The position numbers and the translations under genes were made by a program. Shown here in pieces: positions 16,378 through 24,540 of a stretch of 64,000 bases of DNA. Position 1 is the stretch's first letter. Each line of letters begins with the position of its first letter. Under the pieces are notes generated by a model. The model did no database searches. It was not told the DNA's origin and was given only the letters and a program-made list of their open reading frames with translations. Origin of the DNA: VBDM01 sp964430565 (lineage in GTDB: Bacteria > Pseudomonadota > Gammaproteobacteria > Burkholderiales > SG8-39); contig CAYSFD010000016.1 of NCBI GenBank assembly GCA_964430565.1, forward strand, positions 149,292 through 213,291, written 5' to 3'.

Positions 16378-18564
16378 CTACGCGAAGTGGATGTCGTGGT
16401 TCTTCAGCGGCACCGAGCGGATGCGCTTGCCCGTCGCGCGGAAGAACGCATTGAGCACCGCGGGCGCGGCGACGCAGATCGTGGGCTCGCCGATGCCACC
16501 CCAGATGTCGCCGCCGGTCGGCATGATGATCGACTCGACCTTCGGCATTTCGCGGATACGCATCGAGTTGTAGGTGTTGAAATTTTCCTGCTCGATGCGT
16601 CCGTTCCTGACGGTGCATTCCTGGTAAAACAGCGCCGAGAGGCCGTAGACGAACGAGCCCGAGATCTGGCGCTCTATCTGGGCCGGGTTCACCGCGTAGC
16701 CCGAGTCGGTGGCGGCGACGATGCGGTGGATCTTGATCCTGTTTCCGCCTTCGACCGAAACCTCAGCAGCCGCCGCGACGAAGCTGTTGAACGCCTTCAT
16801 GTGCGCGAGCCCGCGATGAACGCCGCGCGGTGCCGGCTTGCTCCAGCCGATGCGCTCGGCGACGGCGTTCAGCACACCGAGGTTCCTCGGGTGCTTCGCC
16901 ATCAGCTTGCGCCTGAACTCGAGCGGGTCCTGGCCGGCTGCGTGCGCCAACTCGTCCATGAAGCATTCCATGAACACGGCGTTCTGGTTGATGTTCACCC
17001 CGCGCCAGAACCCCGGCGGCACGTGCGTATTGCGCATGGCGTGGTCGATCAGCAGGTTCGGGACGCTGTAGCCGAAGGCGTGCTCCCCGGCGTCGGCCAG
17101 GCCCTGGAAGCTGAGCGGGTCGCGCCCTTTTTGTTGCTCCACGATCTGCGGACGCACCGCGGCGAGGATCGACTGGCCCGAGAGCCGCACGTGCAGTCCG
17201 GTCAGGTTGTTGTTAGCGTCGAAGCCGCCGACCAGCTTGCACTGCATGACCGGGTGGTATCGGCCCTGCACCATGTCCTCCTCGCGCGACCAGAGCAGCT
17301 TGATCGGGGTCCCGGGCATCTGCTTGGCGATCAGCACGGCCTGCGTGACATAGTCCTGGAACGCACCGCGACGGCCGAAGCCGCCGCCGAGGTTGATCTT
17401 GTGCACGTCGCACTTGTCCGCCGGCAGGCCGGAAGCCGCCAGCAGCGCCGCGAAGGAGGCCTCGCCGTCCTGTGTCGGCACCCACACCTCGCACCGGTCC
17501 GCCGTATAGTGCGCCGTCGCGTTCATCGGCTCCATCGGCGCGTGGTTCTGGTACGGATACGAATACACCGCCTCGACTTTCTTCACCGCCCCGGCAAGCG
17601 CGGCCTTTGCATCGCCGTTCTGGTTTCCGACGAAGGCCTGCGGCGCGTCGAGGCCCGCCTTCAGTATTTCGGCAATCGAGGCGCTCGACACTTTGGCGTT
17701 CTCGCCCTCGTCCCAGATGATAGTCAGGGCATCGAGCGCGGTCTTCGCGTGCCACCAGGTGTCGGCCACGACCGCGACGCCTGAATCGCCGACCTGCAAC
17801 ACTTTCTTCACACCATTGAAGCCCGCGACCTGGGCGGCGTCGAAGCTCTTCACCTTTCCGCCGAACACCGGGGATTCCTTGATCGCGGCGTTGAGCATCC
17901 CGGGGAGCTTGAGATCGAACCCGTACACCTGCTTGCCGGTCAGCTTGTCCATGGTGTCCAGGCGCTTCACCGACTTGCCGGCGATTTTCCAGGTCTTCGG
18001 GTCCTTCAGCTTCACGTCCTTCGGCGGCTGGAGCTTGGCGGCGGCCTCGGCGACTTTGCCGTAGGTCGTCTTGCGTCCCGAGGCCTTGTGCGTGATGACG
18101 CTGTTCGATGCGCTGCACTCGGAGGCCGGAACGTTCCACTGGTTGGCTGCCGCCTGAATGAGCATCTCGCGCGCGGCCGCGCCGCCCTTGCGCACGTATT
18201 CGTGAGATTCGCGGATGCCGCGGCTGCCGCCGGTCGAGTAGCTGCCCCAGACGCGTTTGCGCGCGAGATTTTGTCCGGGGGTCGGATATTCGGTCGTCAC
18301 CTTCGCCCAGTTGCACTCGAGCTCCTCGGCGACGAGCTGGGCCAAGCCGGTGATCGTACCCTGCCCCATTTCGGAGCGGGCGATGCGGATGACAACGGTG
18401 TCGTCGGGCCTGATCACGACCCAGGCATTGACCTCGGGCGAGCCGTCCGCGGCGCGCACGACCTCGGGGCCGAACGGAAGCCTCAACCCGAGCGCGAGTC
18501 CGCCGCCGACTGCGGCGCTGCTGACGAGGAAGGTGCGGCGATTTATTTTGGGTACGGATATCAT
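16378..18564 (-). CDS. molybdenum hydroxylase large subunit (IorB-like, xanthine dehydrogenase family)
   Basis: A 728-residue periplasmic molybdopterin-binding subunit of the isoquinoline-1-oxidoreductase (IorB) type. Twin-arginine signal INRRTFLVSSAAVGGG at the N-terminus. Family blocks: SEMGQGTITGLAQLVAEELE, GSYSTGGSRGIRESHEYVRKGGA, NHAPMEPMNATA, NLGGGFGRRGAFQDYVTQAV (Moco contact), FWRGVNINQNAVFMECFMDELA, and the catalytic Glu693 in GGIGEPTICVAAP. Such enzymes hydroxylate N-heterocycles or aldehydes with water and pass electrons to the 2Fe-2S subunit and then usually to a c-type cytochrome. Start ATG overlaps the small-subunit stop (ATGA). Being directly followed by soxXYZA is unusual: SoxX or SoxA could be electron acceptors, or the substrate may contain sulfur (inference). 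Confidence 0.92.
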   Translation of the reverse strand: MISVPKINRRTFLVSSAAVGGGLALGLRLPFGPEVVRAADGSPEVNAWVVIRPDDTVVIRIARSEMGQGTITGLAQLVAEELECNWAKVTTEYPTPGQNLARKRVWGSYSTGGSRGIRESHEYVRKGGAAAREMLIQAAANQWNVPASECSASNSVITHKASGRKTTYGKVAEAAAKLQPPKDVKLKDPKTWKIAGKSVKRLDTMDKLTGKQVYGFDLKLPGMLNAAIKESPVFGGKVKSFDAAQVAGFNGVKKVLQVGDSGVAVVADTWWHAKTALDALTIIWDEGENAKVSSASIAEILKAGLDAPQAFVGNQNGDAKAALAGAVKKVEAVYSYPYQNHAPMEPMNATAHYTADRCEVWVPTQDGEASFAALLAASGLPADKCDVHKINLGGGFGRRGAFQDYVTQAVLIAKQMPGTPIKLLWSREEDMVQGRYHPVMQCKLVGGFDANNNLTGLHVRLSGQSILAAVRPQIVEQQKGRDPLSFQGLADAGEHAFGYSVPNLLIDHAMRNTHVPPGFWRGVNINQNAVFMECFMDELAHAAGQDPLEFRRKLMAKHPRNLGVLNAVAERIGWSKPAPRGVHRGLAHMKAFNSFVAAAAEVSVEGGNRIKIHRIVAATDSGYAVNPAQIERQISGSFVYGLSALFYQECTVRNGRIEQENFNTYNSMRIREMPKVESIIMPTGGDIWGGIGEPTICVAAPAVLNAFFRATGKRIRSVPLKNHDIHFA

Positions 18565-19025
18565 GACTTGCTCCCTTGCGGCCTGGCGGCGGCGTGGATC
18601 GCTTGGCGTACCTGCTGGAAGGTGCCGCAGCGGCAGATATTGGTGATGTTGGCGTCGATGTCGGCGTCGGTGGGCTTCGGCTTCGCCTGGAGCAGCGCCG
18701 CAGCCGCCATGATCATGCCGCTCTGGCAATAGCCGCACTGCGGTACTTCGTGATCGAGCCAGGCCTTTTGCACCTTGTGCAAGGTCTTGCCCGACGCGAG
18801 GCCTTCGATCGTGGTGATCTTCTTGCCGACGGCCGCGCTGACGGGGATGCTGCAGGAGCGCACGGCGGCGCCGTCCATGTGGACCGTGCAAGCGCCGCAT
18901 TGGGCGACGCCGCAGCCGTATTTGGTTCCGGTGAGGCCGACCTGTTCCCGGATCACCCAAAGCAAAGGCGTGTGCGGTTCGACATCGACCTGATGAGTCT
19001 TTCCATTGATGGACAAGCGGATCAT
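18561..19025 (-). CDS. molybdenum hydroxylase 2Fe-2S subunit (IorA-like)
   Basis: A 154-residue iron-sulfur subunit with two 2Fe-2S clusters. The plant-type cluster is held by YGCGVAQCGACTVHMDG plus the cysteine in AVRSCSIP; the second cluster by VPQCGYCQSGMIM and NICRCGT. The ATG at 19025 has GAGGAGA upstream and gives the standard MIRLSINGKTHQVDV start; the longer frame is spurious. No signal peptide, so it is carried out by the Tat signal of the large subunit. It is the first gene of the operon; the promoter must lie in the 210-base divergent region 19026-19235, where I see no unmistakable operator. Confidence 0.94.
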   Translation of the reverse strand: MIRLSINGKTHQVDVEPHTPLLWVIREQVGLTGTKYGCGVAQCGACTVHMDGAAVRSCSIPVSAAVGKKITTIEGLASGKTLHKVQKAWLDHEVPQCGYCQSGMIMAAAALLQAKPKPTDADIDANITNICRCGTFQQVRQAIHAAARPQGSKS

Positions 19026-19235
19026 TCTGTTTTCTCCTCGTGGTCTTGGTGCTGCGAATTTGCCGGCGTTACTATAGTCCTCGGACCGTGGCCGCTGCAA
19101 CCACAGCCTGCCCATGGCCACGGCGTGGGTTGAAAACCCACTCGAATTCAAAGTGCTAGGGCTCGGCGCGAGCCTCACGGGCTCAGCGCGAAACCGCGAA
19201 AAGCAGGCAATAATGTCGCGCCACGGGTAACCTCA

Positions 19236-20570
19236 TTGAGAAAAACCGGCAATTCATCTGCGGCAGAGGCAATTCGTTGGACACCGCGCGTCGCGTCGCG
19301 GCTCGTGCTGGCCGCATGCGCGCTCTGCGCATTTGCCTCCGCGGCCCTCGCCGACGAACCGTCTTCCGAGGGTCTGACCGCGCCCGAGCGGCGCAGGGAC
19401 CAGTTCCCGAAGGATTTCGGCTACGCAGCCTTTCCCTATCCTTACCGGCTGCCGGGCATCGGCTCGGGCCTGAGCTTCGCGGCGGGCGCGTTCAACATCG
19501 CCGACACCTACACCGACGCCTACGCGGTCGTATTCGGCGGAGATGTCAAAGGCGCCGCGCTCGGCGTCGGGGATTTCCACCTCGTCCCCAAGACCTTGAT
19601 CCTCGACCTCGGCTACAGCTCGATCAGCGGGGCGGCGTTCCAGAGCTATACAAAGCGCGGCATGAATACGGGAAAGGACGACTATAGCCTGATCGAGATC
19701 GGCGACACGGAGTTTTACGGCGCCCGGATGACGGCCACGTTTTACGACCGCCGCTTCGAGATCTACGGGGCCTGGTACGAAGGCGCCGAGCGGCTGAAGA
19801 GCATCCGCGACAAGGACGGCAATCTCATCGTCGAAGCGCAGGACCCGCCCCGCGACCGCAGCCATACCACGCTCCTCGGGAGCCGCCTGGACCTGACCGA
19901 CGACTACGTCGATCCGCGGCGCGGCTTGAGGCTCGACATCACGCGCACGCAGTCGCCGCCGCGAGGCTCGGGGCCCGATTACTTCGTGATGGACTACAAC
20001 ACCACCGGCTACATTCCTTTCAGGCGGCGTGACACGCTCGTGCTCAACCTGTTGCGCTCGGATGCCTTTGTCAGCCGCCAGGGCGAAACGGACCCGGCGG
20101 CGCTCCAGCAGCAACTGGGCCTGAATTGCGCCGATCCCGCTCTGTCTCCCGCCGAACAGCAATCATGCAACGAATTGATCGCCACCACGATTGCGCACAA
20201 CACTTTCGGCACCGCCACCTCGCTTGGCGGATTCAGCCGGCTGCGTTCCTATCCACAAGGCCGCTTCAAGGGCGCGCACACGCTTTTCTTCGGCGCCGAA
20301 TATCGCTGGAACCTGACCGACGAGAGAACGCCCTTCGACATCTTCGTCATGAAAGGCATACGCACCTCGATACAGGTGGCTTTCTTTTACGAGACCGGCG
20401 TCACCTCCGACGCTCGAGACGACCTCCACAATCGGGGGAGCATGCGCGACTCCTACGGCGTCGGCTTCAGGATCGTATCCGGATCCGGCGTGGTCTTCCG
20501 GGCCGACGTCGCGAACGGCAAGGAAGGCGTCAACACCGCGATCTGGATCGGCTATCCCTGGGAGTTCTAG
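19236..20570 (+). CDS. BamA/TamA-type outer-membrane beta-barrel protein
   Basis: A 444-residue outer-membrane protein. It appears to start at TTG 19236, as no ATG occurs before the signal peptide (LVLAACALCAFASAALA, cut near ADEPSS). The mature part has many amphipathic strands and the C-terminal features of the Omp85 surface-antigen barrel: FSRLRSYPQGRFKG, FFGAEYRWNLTDERTPFDIF, QVAFFYETGVT, GSGVVFRADVANGKEGVN and a terminal WIGYPWEF ending in phenylalanine. POTRA domains are absent, so it is a short patatin-like or D15-like barrel rather than BamA. A cysteine pair in LNCADP...QQSC may form a loop disulfide. It is divergent from the hydroxylase-sox operon; a link is possible but unproven. 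Confidence 0.75.
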   Translation: MRKTGNSSAAEAIRWTPRVASRLVLAACALCAFASAALADEPSSEGLTAPERRRDQFPKDFGYAAFPYPYRLPGIGSGLSFAAGAFNIADTYTDAYAVVFGGDVKGAALGVGDFHLVPKTLILDLGYSSISGAAFQSYTKRGMNTGKDDYSLIEIGDTEFYGARMTATFYDRRFEIYGAWYEGAERLKSIRDKDGNLIVEAQDPPRDRSHTTLLGSRLDLTDDYVDPRRGLRLDITRTQSPPRGSGPDYFVMDYNTTGYIPFRRRDTLVLNLLRSDAFVSRQGETDPAALQQQLGLNCADPALSPAEQQSCNELIATTIAHNTFGTATSLGGFSRLRSYPQGRFKGAHTLFFGAEYRWNLTDERTPFDIFVMKGIRTSIQVAFFYETGVTSDARDDLHNRGSMRDSYGVGFRIVSGSGVVFRADVANGKEGVNTAIWIGYPWEF

Positions 20571-20617
20571 AGCGCGGGAGTATGCTGTCGTTGAGATAGC
20601 GCGGTTCGAACGCCGGC

Positions 20618-21418
20618 TCAGTCGCAGCGCGCGATCATGCCGCCATCGACGACGATTTCCGTGCCGGTAATGAAACGCGCCTCGTCGGAGACGAGGAACA
20701 GCGCGGCGTTCGCGGTATCCCGCCCGTCGCCTTCGATTCCGAGCGGGATGCGTTTCTGGCGTTGCGCGAGCAGCGCTTCTATGTCGCCGCCCGCTCGCTG
20801 TCTCGCCAGGCGCGCCTCGACCATGGGCGTGTGCAGTTGGCCGGGGACGACCGTGTTCACACGAATCCCTCTCCCCGCGTACTGCACGGCGACCACGCGC
20901 GAGAGCTGGATCACGCCCGCCTTGGTCGCGGCGTAGGCGACCTGAGCGGAGCCGGTCCAGCGAATGCCCGAAGTCGAGGCGATGTTGACGATCGCGCCGC
21001 TCCCCTGCTTCTCCATGACGGGAAGCACGTGCTTGCAGCTTAAGAAAACGCTCTTCAGGTTGAAATCCACCTGCGCGTCCCATACTTCTTCGGACATCTC
21101 CACCGGGCCGCCGGCCGCCGAGCCGCCGACGATGTTGACGAGCACGTCGATCCGCCCCCACTTGTCCACGCAGGCCCGCACCATTGCCGCGACGGCTTCG
21201 CCGCGGGTCACGTCGCACAAGTACGTTTCGATGGCGCCGCCCGCCTGCTTCACCCGCTCGACCGTCTCGCGCAGCCGCTCGGCGTCGCGGTCCACCGCAA
21301 ACAGCTTCGCGCCCTCTTCGGCGAAACGCACCGCGGTCGCGCGCCCGTTGCCCCAACCCGGCCCCACCGAGCCCGCTCCGGTGACGATCGCGACTTTGTC
21401 CTGCAGGCGTTTCGTCAT
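20618..21418 (-). CDS. short-chain dehydrogenase/reductase
   Basis: A 266-residue NAD(P)-dependent SDR. Cofactor loop TGAGSVGPGWGNGRA is longer than the usual TGxxxGIG, with an insert (SVGPGWGNG) typical of one SDR subgroup that acts on ring diols and hydroxy acids. Catalytic residues are Ser148/Ser150 (NIASTSG), Tyr162 and Lys166 (YAATK). The C-terminus EARFITGTEIVVDGGMIARCD is the classical FabG-like end. The start overlaps the stop of the lactonase-like gene by four bases, so the two form one operon on the minus strand. Asp43 in FAVDRD after beta-2 favours NAD over NADP. Substrate unknown. Confidence 0.9.
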   Translation of the reverse strand: MTKRLQDKVAIVTGAGSVGPGWGNGRATAVRFAEEGAKLFAVDRDAERLRETVERVKQAGGAIETYLCDVTRGEAVAAMVRACVDKWGRIDVLVNIVGGSAAGGPVEMSEEVWDAQVDFNLKSVFLSCKHVLPVMEKQGSGAIVNIASTSGIRWTGSAQVAYAATKAGVIQLSRVVAVQYAGRGIRVNTVVPGQLHTPMVEARLARQRAGGDIEALLAQRQKRIPLGIEGDGRDTANAALFLVSDEARFITGTEIVVDGGMIARCD

Positions 21419-22308
21419 GGCTTGCGCGTGAGCTTCCGGGGAAAGCGGTAGAAGCGCTTCGGGTTATCCGCAAGCAGCGCGCGCCGCTGCGCTTCTGAAG
21501 GCGCGATCTCCGAAAGCAGATCGACGAGCGCGCCGTCATCGGGGATTGCCGCGAGATTCGGGTGCGGCCAGTCGCTGCCCCAGAGCGTGCGCTCGGGAAA
21601 TTCGGCGACGAGCGTGCGCGCGAAAGGGATCGCGTCTTCCCACGGGGCGTTTTTTCTCGAAATTCGCTCGGAGCCGCTCACCTTCACCCAGATTCTTTGG
21701 TCCTGCATGAGATCGAGGAGCTGACGAAAGGCGCTCTGATCGAGACCGAGTGAGGCGTCCACGCGCCCCATGTGGTCGATGACCACCGGCACGGCGGAGC
21801 GCTTCAGCCACGGCGCAAGCTCACCGATGAGCGAAGCCTCGAAATGCACTTGCAAATGCCAGCCGAGCTTCGCAAGCCTGGGCCCGAGCGCGATCGCCTC
21901 CTCGATCCCCGCGCCTTTGCCCAGATGCTTCATGAAATTGAAGCGCACGCCGCAGAAACCGAGCGCATCGAGCCGCTCGAGCTCGGCGTCGTCGACCGTC
22001 GCGGGCAGGAGCGCGACGCCGCAATACGCGCCGTTCTTCGCGGCAATCGCGTCGGCGACGACTGCGTTATCGAACCCGTGGCAGGTGGACTGCACGATGA
22101 CGCAGTGCTCGATCCCCAGTATCGCGTGCAGCGCGAAAAGTTTCTCTTTAGGGGCATCGGCGGGCGTGAAAGGGCGGTTCTCCGCGAATGGAAAGACCTT
22201 GCTCGGCCCGAACACGTGCACGTGCGCGTCGCAGGCGCCGGCGGGCAGCTTGAGCTTCGGCCGGCTCGGCGAAGGATGGAAAGACGGCGCGATGCGATTT
22301 GGGCCCAT
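21415..22308 (-). CDS. LigI-like amidohydrolase (2-pyrone-4,6-dicarboxylate lactonase family)
   Basis: A 297-residue TIM-barrel hydrolase. Start ATG 22308 is chosen because the frame further upstream runs into a repeat element. Features: ACDAHVHVFGP (metal His), CHGFDNAVVADAI, GFCGVRFNFMKHLGKG, VPVVIDHMGRVDASLG, RTLWGSDWPHPN with the catalytic Asp. These match the 2-pyrone-4,6-dicarboxylate lactonase (LigI) family of protocatechuate 4,5-cleavage and related tricarboxylate lactonases. It overlaps the SDR downstream by four bases, and a Bug-type binding protein lies upstream on the same strand, giving a plausible uptake-hydrolysis-oxidation set. Which lactone is used cannot be told. Confidence 0.85.
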   Translation of the reverse strand: MGPNRIAPSFHPSPSRPKLKLPAGACDAHVHVFGPSKVFPFAENRPFTPADAPKEKLFALHAILGIEHCVIVQSTCHGFDNAVVADAIAAKNGAYCGVALLPATVDDAELERLDALGFCGVRFNFMKHLGKGAGIEEAIALGPRLAKLGWHLQVHFEASLIGELAPWLKRSAVPVVIDHMGRVDASLGLDQSAFRQLLDLMQDQRIWVKVSGSERISRKNAPWEDAIPFARTLVAEFPERTLWGSDWPHPNLAAIPDDGALVDLLSEIAPSEAQRRALLADNPKRFYRFPRKLTRKP

Positions 22309-22310
22309 CG

Positions 22311-22427
22311 TGTCATCCTGAGCGAAGCGAAGGATCTGCTTTTTCTTACGGATCAACTGTTCACGAAAGCAGATTCTTCGTCGCGGAGTTTATCCTCGAG
22401 CGTAGCGAAGGGCTCCTCAGAATGACA
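22311..22427. repeat. dispersed palindromic repeat with near-matching ends
   Basis: The ends are inverted: TGTCATCCTGAG (22311-22322) and CTCAGAATGACA (22416-22427) differ at one base of 12. Inside, AGCGAAGCGAAGGATC and CGAGCGTAGCGAAGGGC form a repeated, partly inverted unit. Translation gives the well-known tell-tale peptides HPERSEG and ILRFAQDD, which mark a repeat class scattered through many bacterial genomes and often mis-annotated as coding. It sits between the binding-protein stop and the lactonase start and may act as an mRNA hairpin that sets their relative expression. Only one copy is in the window. Confidence 0.8.
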
Positions 22428-22444
22428 GCGCTTCAACGCAGTCG

Positions 22445-23410
22445 CTATTCCTTGAAGCCGATCGCCTTGATGATGGCGCCCCACTTTGCCTGCTCCTCGG
22501 ACACGAAGGCGGAATACTCTTCCGGCGTCGAAGGCGCGGCGGTCCCGCTTACCTTGGCGAACTGCTGCACGACCGTGGGCGAGCGCAGCGCCTCGACAGC
22601 GGCTCCGTGAATGCGCTTGAGGACAGCAGGAGGGGTCGCTGCAGCCGCGACCAAGCCGTACCAGTTGTCGGAAATCACCTTGGGGTAACCGAGCTCGGGC
22701 GTGGTCGGAACGTCGGGCAGAGTTTGCACCCGCTTCGCACTCGTCACCGCGATCGCCTTGAACTTGCCTGACTGGATGTGCGACAGCACCACCGGGACGT
22801 CGAAGATTCCCATGTGCACCTGCCCGCCGAGCAGATCGTTGACCGCGGGCGCCGCGCCCTTGTAGGGCACATGCAGGATATCGATGCCCGCCTCGGCCTT
22901 GAGCAGCTCGCAGGCGAGATGCGTGATGCCCCCCGCCCCCGCGGAACCGAAGTTGATCTTTCCCGGATTTTTCCTGGCGTAGGCGATCAGCTCGGCGAGG
23001 CTTTTCACCGGGAGAGAGGGATGCACGACGACGACCTCGGGAACCTTGACCACGGTGGTGATCATCGCGAGGTCTTTTTGCGGGTTGTAGGGCATGTTCG
23101 ACAGTGCGAACGGCGCGAACGCGACCGACCCCTGATTGTTGAAACCCAGCGTGTAGCCATCGGGTGAGCCCTTCGCCACCGAGTCGATGCCCATCACGCC
23201 GCCCAAGCCGCTCCTGTTCTCGACGATGACCTGCTGCCCCAGGCCGGCGCCCAGGGCCTGCGCGAAGATGCGCCCGAAAATGTCCGCCGGGCCGCCCGCC
23301 GGAAAACCCACGACGAGCTTGACCGGCCGGGTCGGATAGGACTGTGCCGCCGCCGCTCCGGCCGCGAGCGCCGCAAGAGCGAAGATCAGGACCTGCTTAA
23401 CGAGTTTCAT
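22445..23410 (-). CDS. Bug/TctC-type tripartite tricarboxylate transporter binding protein
   Basis: A 321-residue periplasmic solute-binding protein. The ATG at 23410 has AAGGAGG just before it; signal peptide is ~22 residues (ALAALAAGAAAAQ). Family marks: SYPTRPVKLVVGFPAGGPADIFGR at the mature start, the NRSGLGGVMG loop, SPDGYTLGF, PGKINFGSAGAGGITHLACELLK, VPYKGAAPAVNDLLGGQV and the closing WGAIIKAIGFKE. These proteins bind carboxylates through two water-linked loops. It is the first gene of the set with the lactonase and SDR, so its ligand may be an aromatic ring-cleavage acid (inference). It is divergent from a second Bug gene. No tctA/tctB permease genes are nearby. Confidence 0.93.
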   Translation of the reverse strand: MKLVKQVLIFALAALAAGAAAAQSYPTRPVKLVVGFPAGGPADIFGRIFAQALGAGLGQQVIVENRSGLGGVMGIDSVAKGSPDGYTLGFNNQGSVAFAPFALSNMPYNPQKDLAMITTVVKVPEVVVVHPSLPVKSLAELIAYARKNPGKINFGSAGAGGITHLACELLKAEAGIDILHVPYKGAAPAVNDLLGGQVHMGIFDVPVVLSHIQSGKFKAIAVTSAKRVQTLPDVPTTPELGYPKVISDNWYGLVAAAATPPAVLKRIHGAAVEALRSPTVVQQFAKVSGTAAPSTPEEYSAFVSEEQAKWGAIIKAIGFKE

Positions 23411-23551
23411 TTTTCCTCCTTGAAGGACCGTCATTGTATGCGCGTGCGGGCGCATTGACGATTGATCCTGCGCTTGCCGAACTCTGCTAGAGTTGTGTTT
23501 AGCTCGTCCCGGCGGATAAGCGGTCGTTCGCACACCACAAAGGAGATGTCC

Positions 23552-24523
23552 ATGTTGAGCAGACTTCGCTTGCTTTCCCTGGGTTTGACCGCGCTTGCGC
23601 TGGCGGGCGCGGCCTGGAGCCAAACTTATCCCACGCGCACCGTTCGTATCGTCGTGCCGGCCGGTCCCGGCGGCCCAGATGTCGTGGCGCGAATCATGGC
23701 GGCGACGCTCACCGAGCGGATGGGCCAGACGTTCGTCGTCGAAAACCACCCGGGCGCGAACGGCATCGTCGGCGCGGACATGGTCGCAAGGGCGGCGCCG
23801 GACGGCTACACGCTGATGGTCTATTCGAGCGGCCTCATCAGCAACAAAAGCCTGTACAAGAAGCTCCCGTACGACACCGACACGGCCTTCGCCCCGATAT
23901 CGAACCTGATCGATAACGGAGGCTTGTTCATCGCTGTCTATTCTTCGCTGCCGGCAAAAAATCTCCAGGAACTGATCGCGCTCGCAAAGAAGCCCGATGC
24001 GCATCTCGCCTACAGCACGCCCGGCGTGGGCAACACCTGGCACGTTGCCACCGAAGTCTTCAACCACTATGCGGGCATCAAGATGACCCACATCCCGTAC
24101 AAGGGGGGCGGCCTCGCGGCGGCGGCGGTGGCCTCGGGCGAAGTGCAGGTGATCCTCTCCTCGCCCGCGCCAATCATCCCGCACGCCAAGAGCGGCAAGG
24201 TGCGCGTGCTCGCCTATACCGCAAAGACGCGCGCGGCGTCCATGCCCGACGTGCCGACCACCGCCGAAGCGGGCCTGCCGACGTTCCAGATGGACGGAGG
24301 CTGGTTCGGCATGTTCGCTCCGGCCAACACCCCGAACGCCGTCGTCGATCGGCTCAACAAGGAAGTGCGCGCGGTGCTCGCCGATCCGCCGATCGTCGCC
24401 CGACTGCGCGGCATCGGCGTGGAGCCGGCGCCCACGTCGCCCGACGAATTCCGTCAGTTCCTTCGCGACGAAACCAAGAAATACGCCGAATGGGTACGCA
24501 TCGCGCGCATCCAGCTTGAATAG
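23552..24523 (+). CDS. Bug/TctC-type binding protein
   Basis: A 323-residue member of the Bug family. Of two in-frame ATGs, the one at 23552 sits six bases after AAAGGAG and is preferred over 23546. Signal peptide: LGLTALALAGAAWSQ. Family marks are YPTRTVRIVVPAGPGGPDVVAR, NHPGANGIVGADMVARAAPDGYTLMV, STPGVGNTWHVATEVF, IPYKGGGLAAAAVASGEVQ and PDVPTTAEAGLPTFQ. It is transcribed away from the Bug gene at 22445-23410 across a 141-base shared promoter region, and is followed after 17 bases by an outer-membrane protein gene, which may form an uptake pair with it. Ligand unknown. Confidence 0.92.
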   Translation: MLSRLRLLSLGLTALALAGAAWSQTYPTRTVRIVVPAGPGGPDVVARIMAATLTERMGQTFVVENHPGANGIVGADMVARAAPDGYTLMVYSSGLISNKSLYKKLPYDTDTAFAPISNLIDNGGLFIAVYSSLPAKNLQELIALAKKPDAHLAYSTPGVGNTWHVATEVFNHYAGIKMTHIPYKGGGLAAAAVASGEVQVILSSPAPIIPHAKSGKVRVLAYTAKTRAASMPDVPTTAEAGLPTFQMDGGWFGMFAPANTPNAVVDRLNKEVRAVLADPPIVARLRGIGVEPAPTSPDEFRQFLRDETKKYAEWVRIARIQLE

Positions 24524-24540
24524 CACAGGAGGCGCGAAAC

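Noticed and set aside
22445..24526. A very long open frame on the minus strand covering two genes' length.
   Set aside because: Only its last 321 codons match a family (the Bug protein from 23410). The upstream part is antisense to the plus-strand Bug gene and has no family features; GC-rich DNA often gives such frames.
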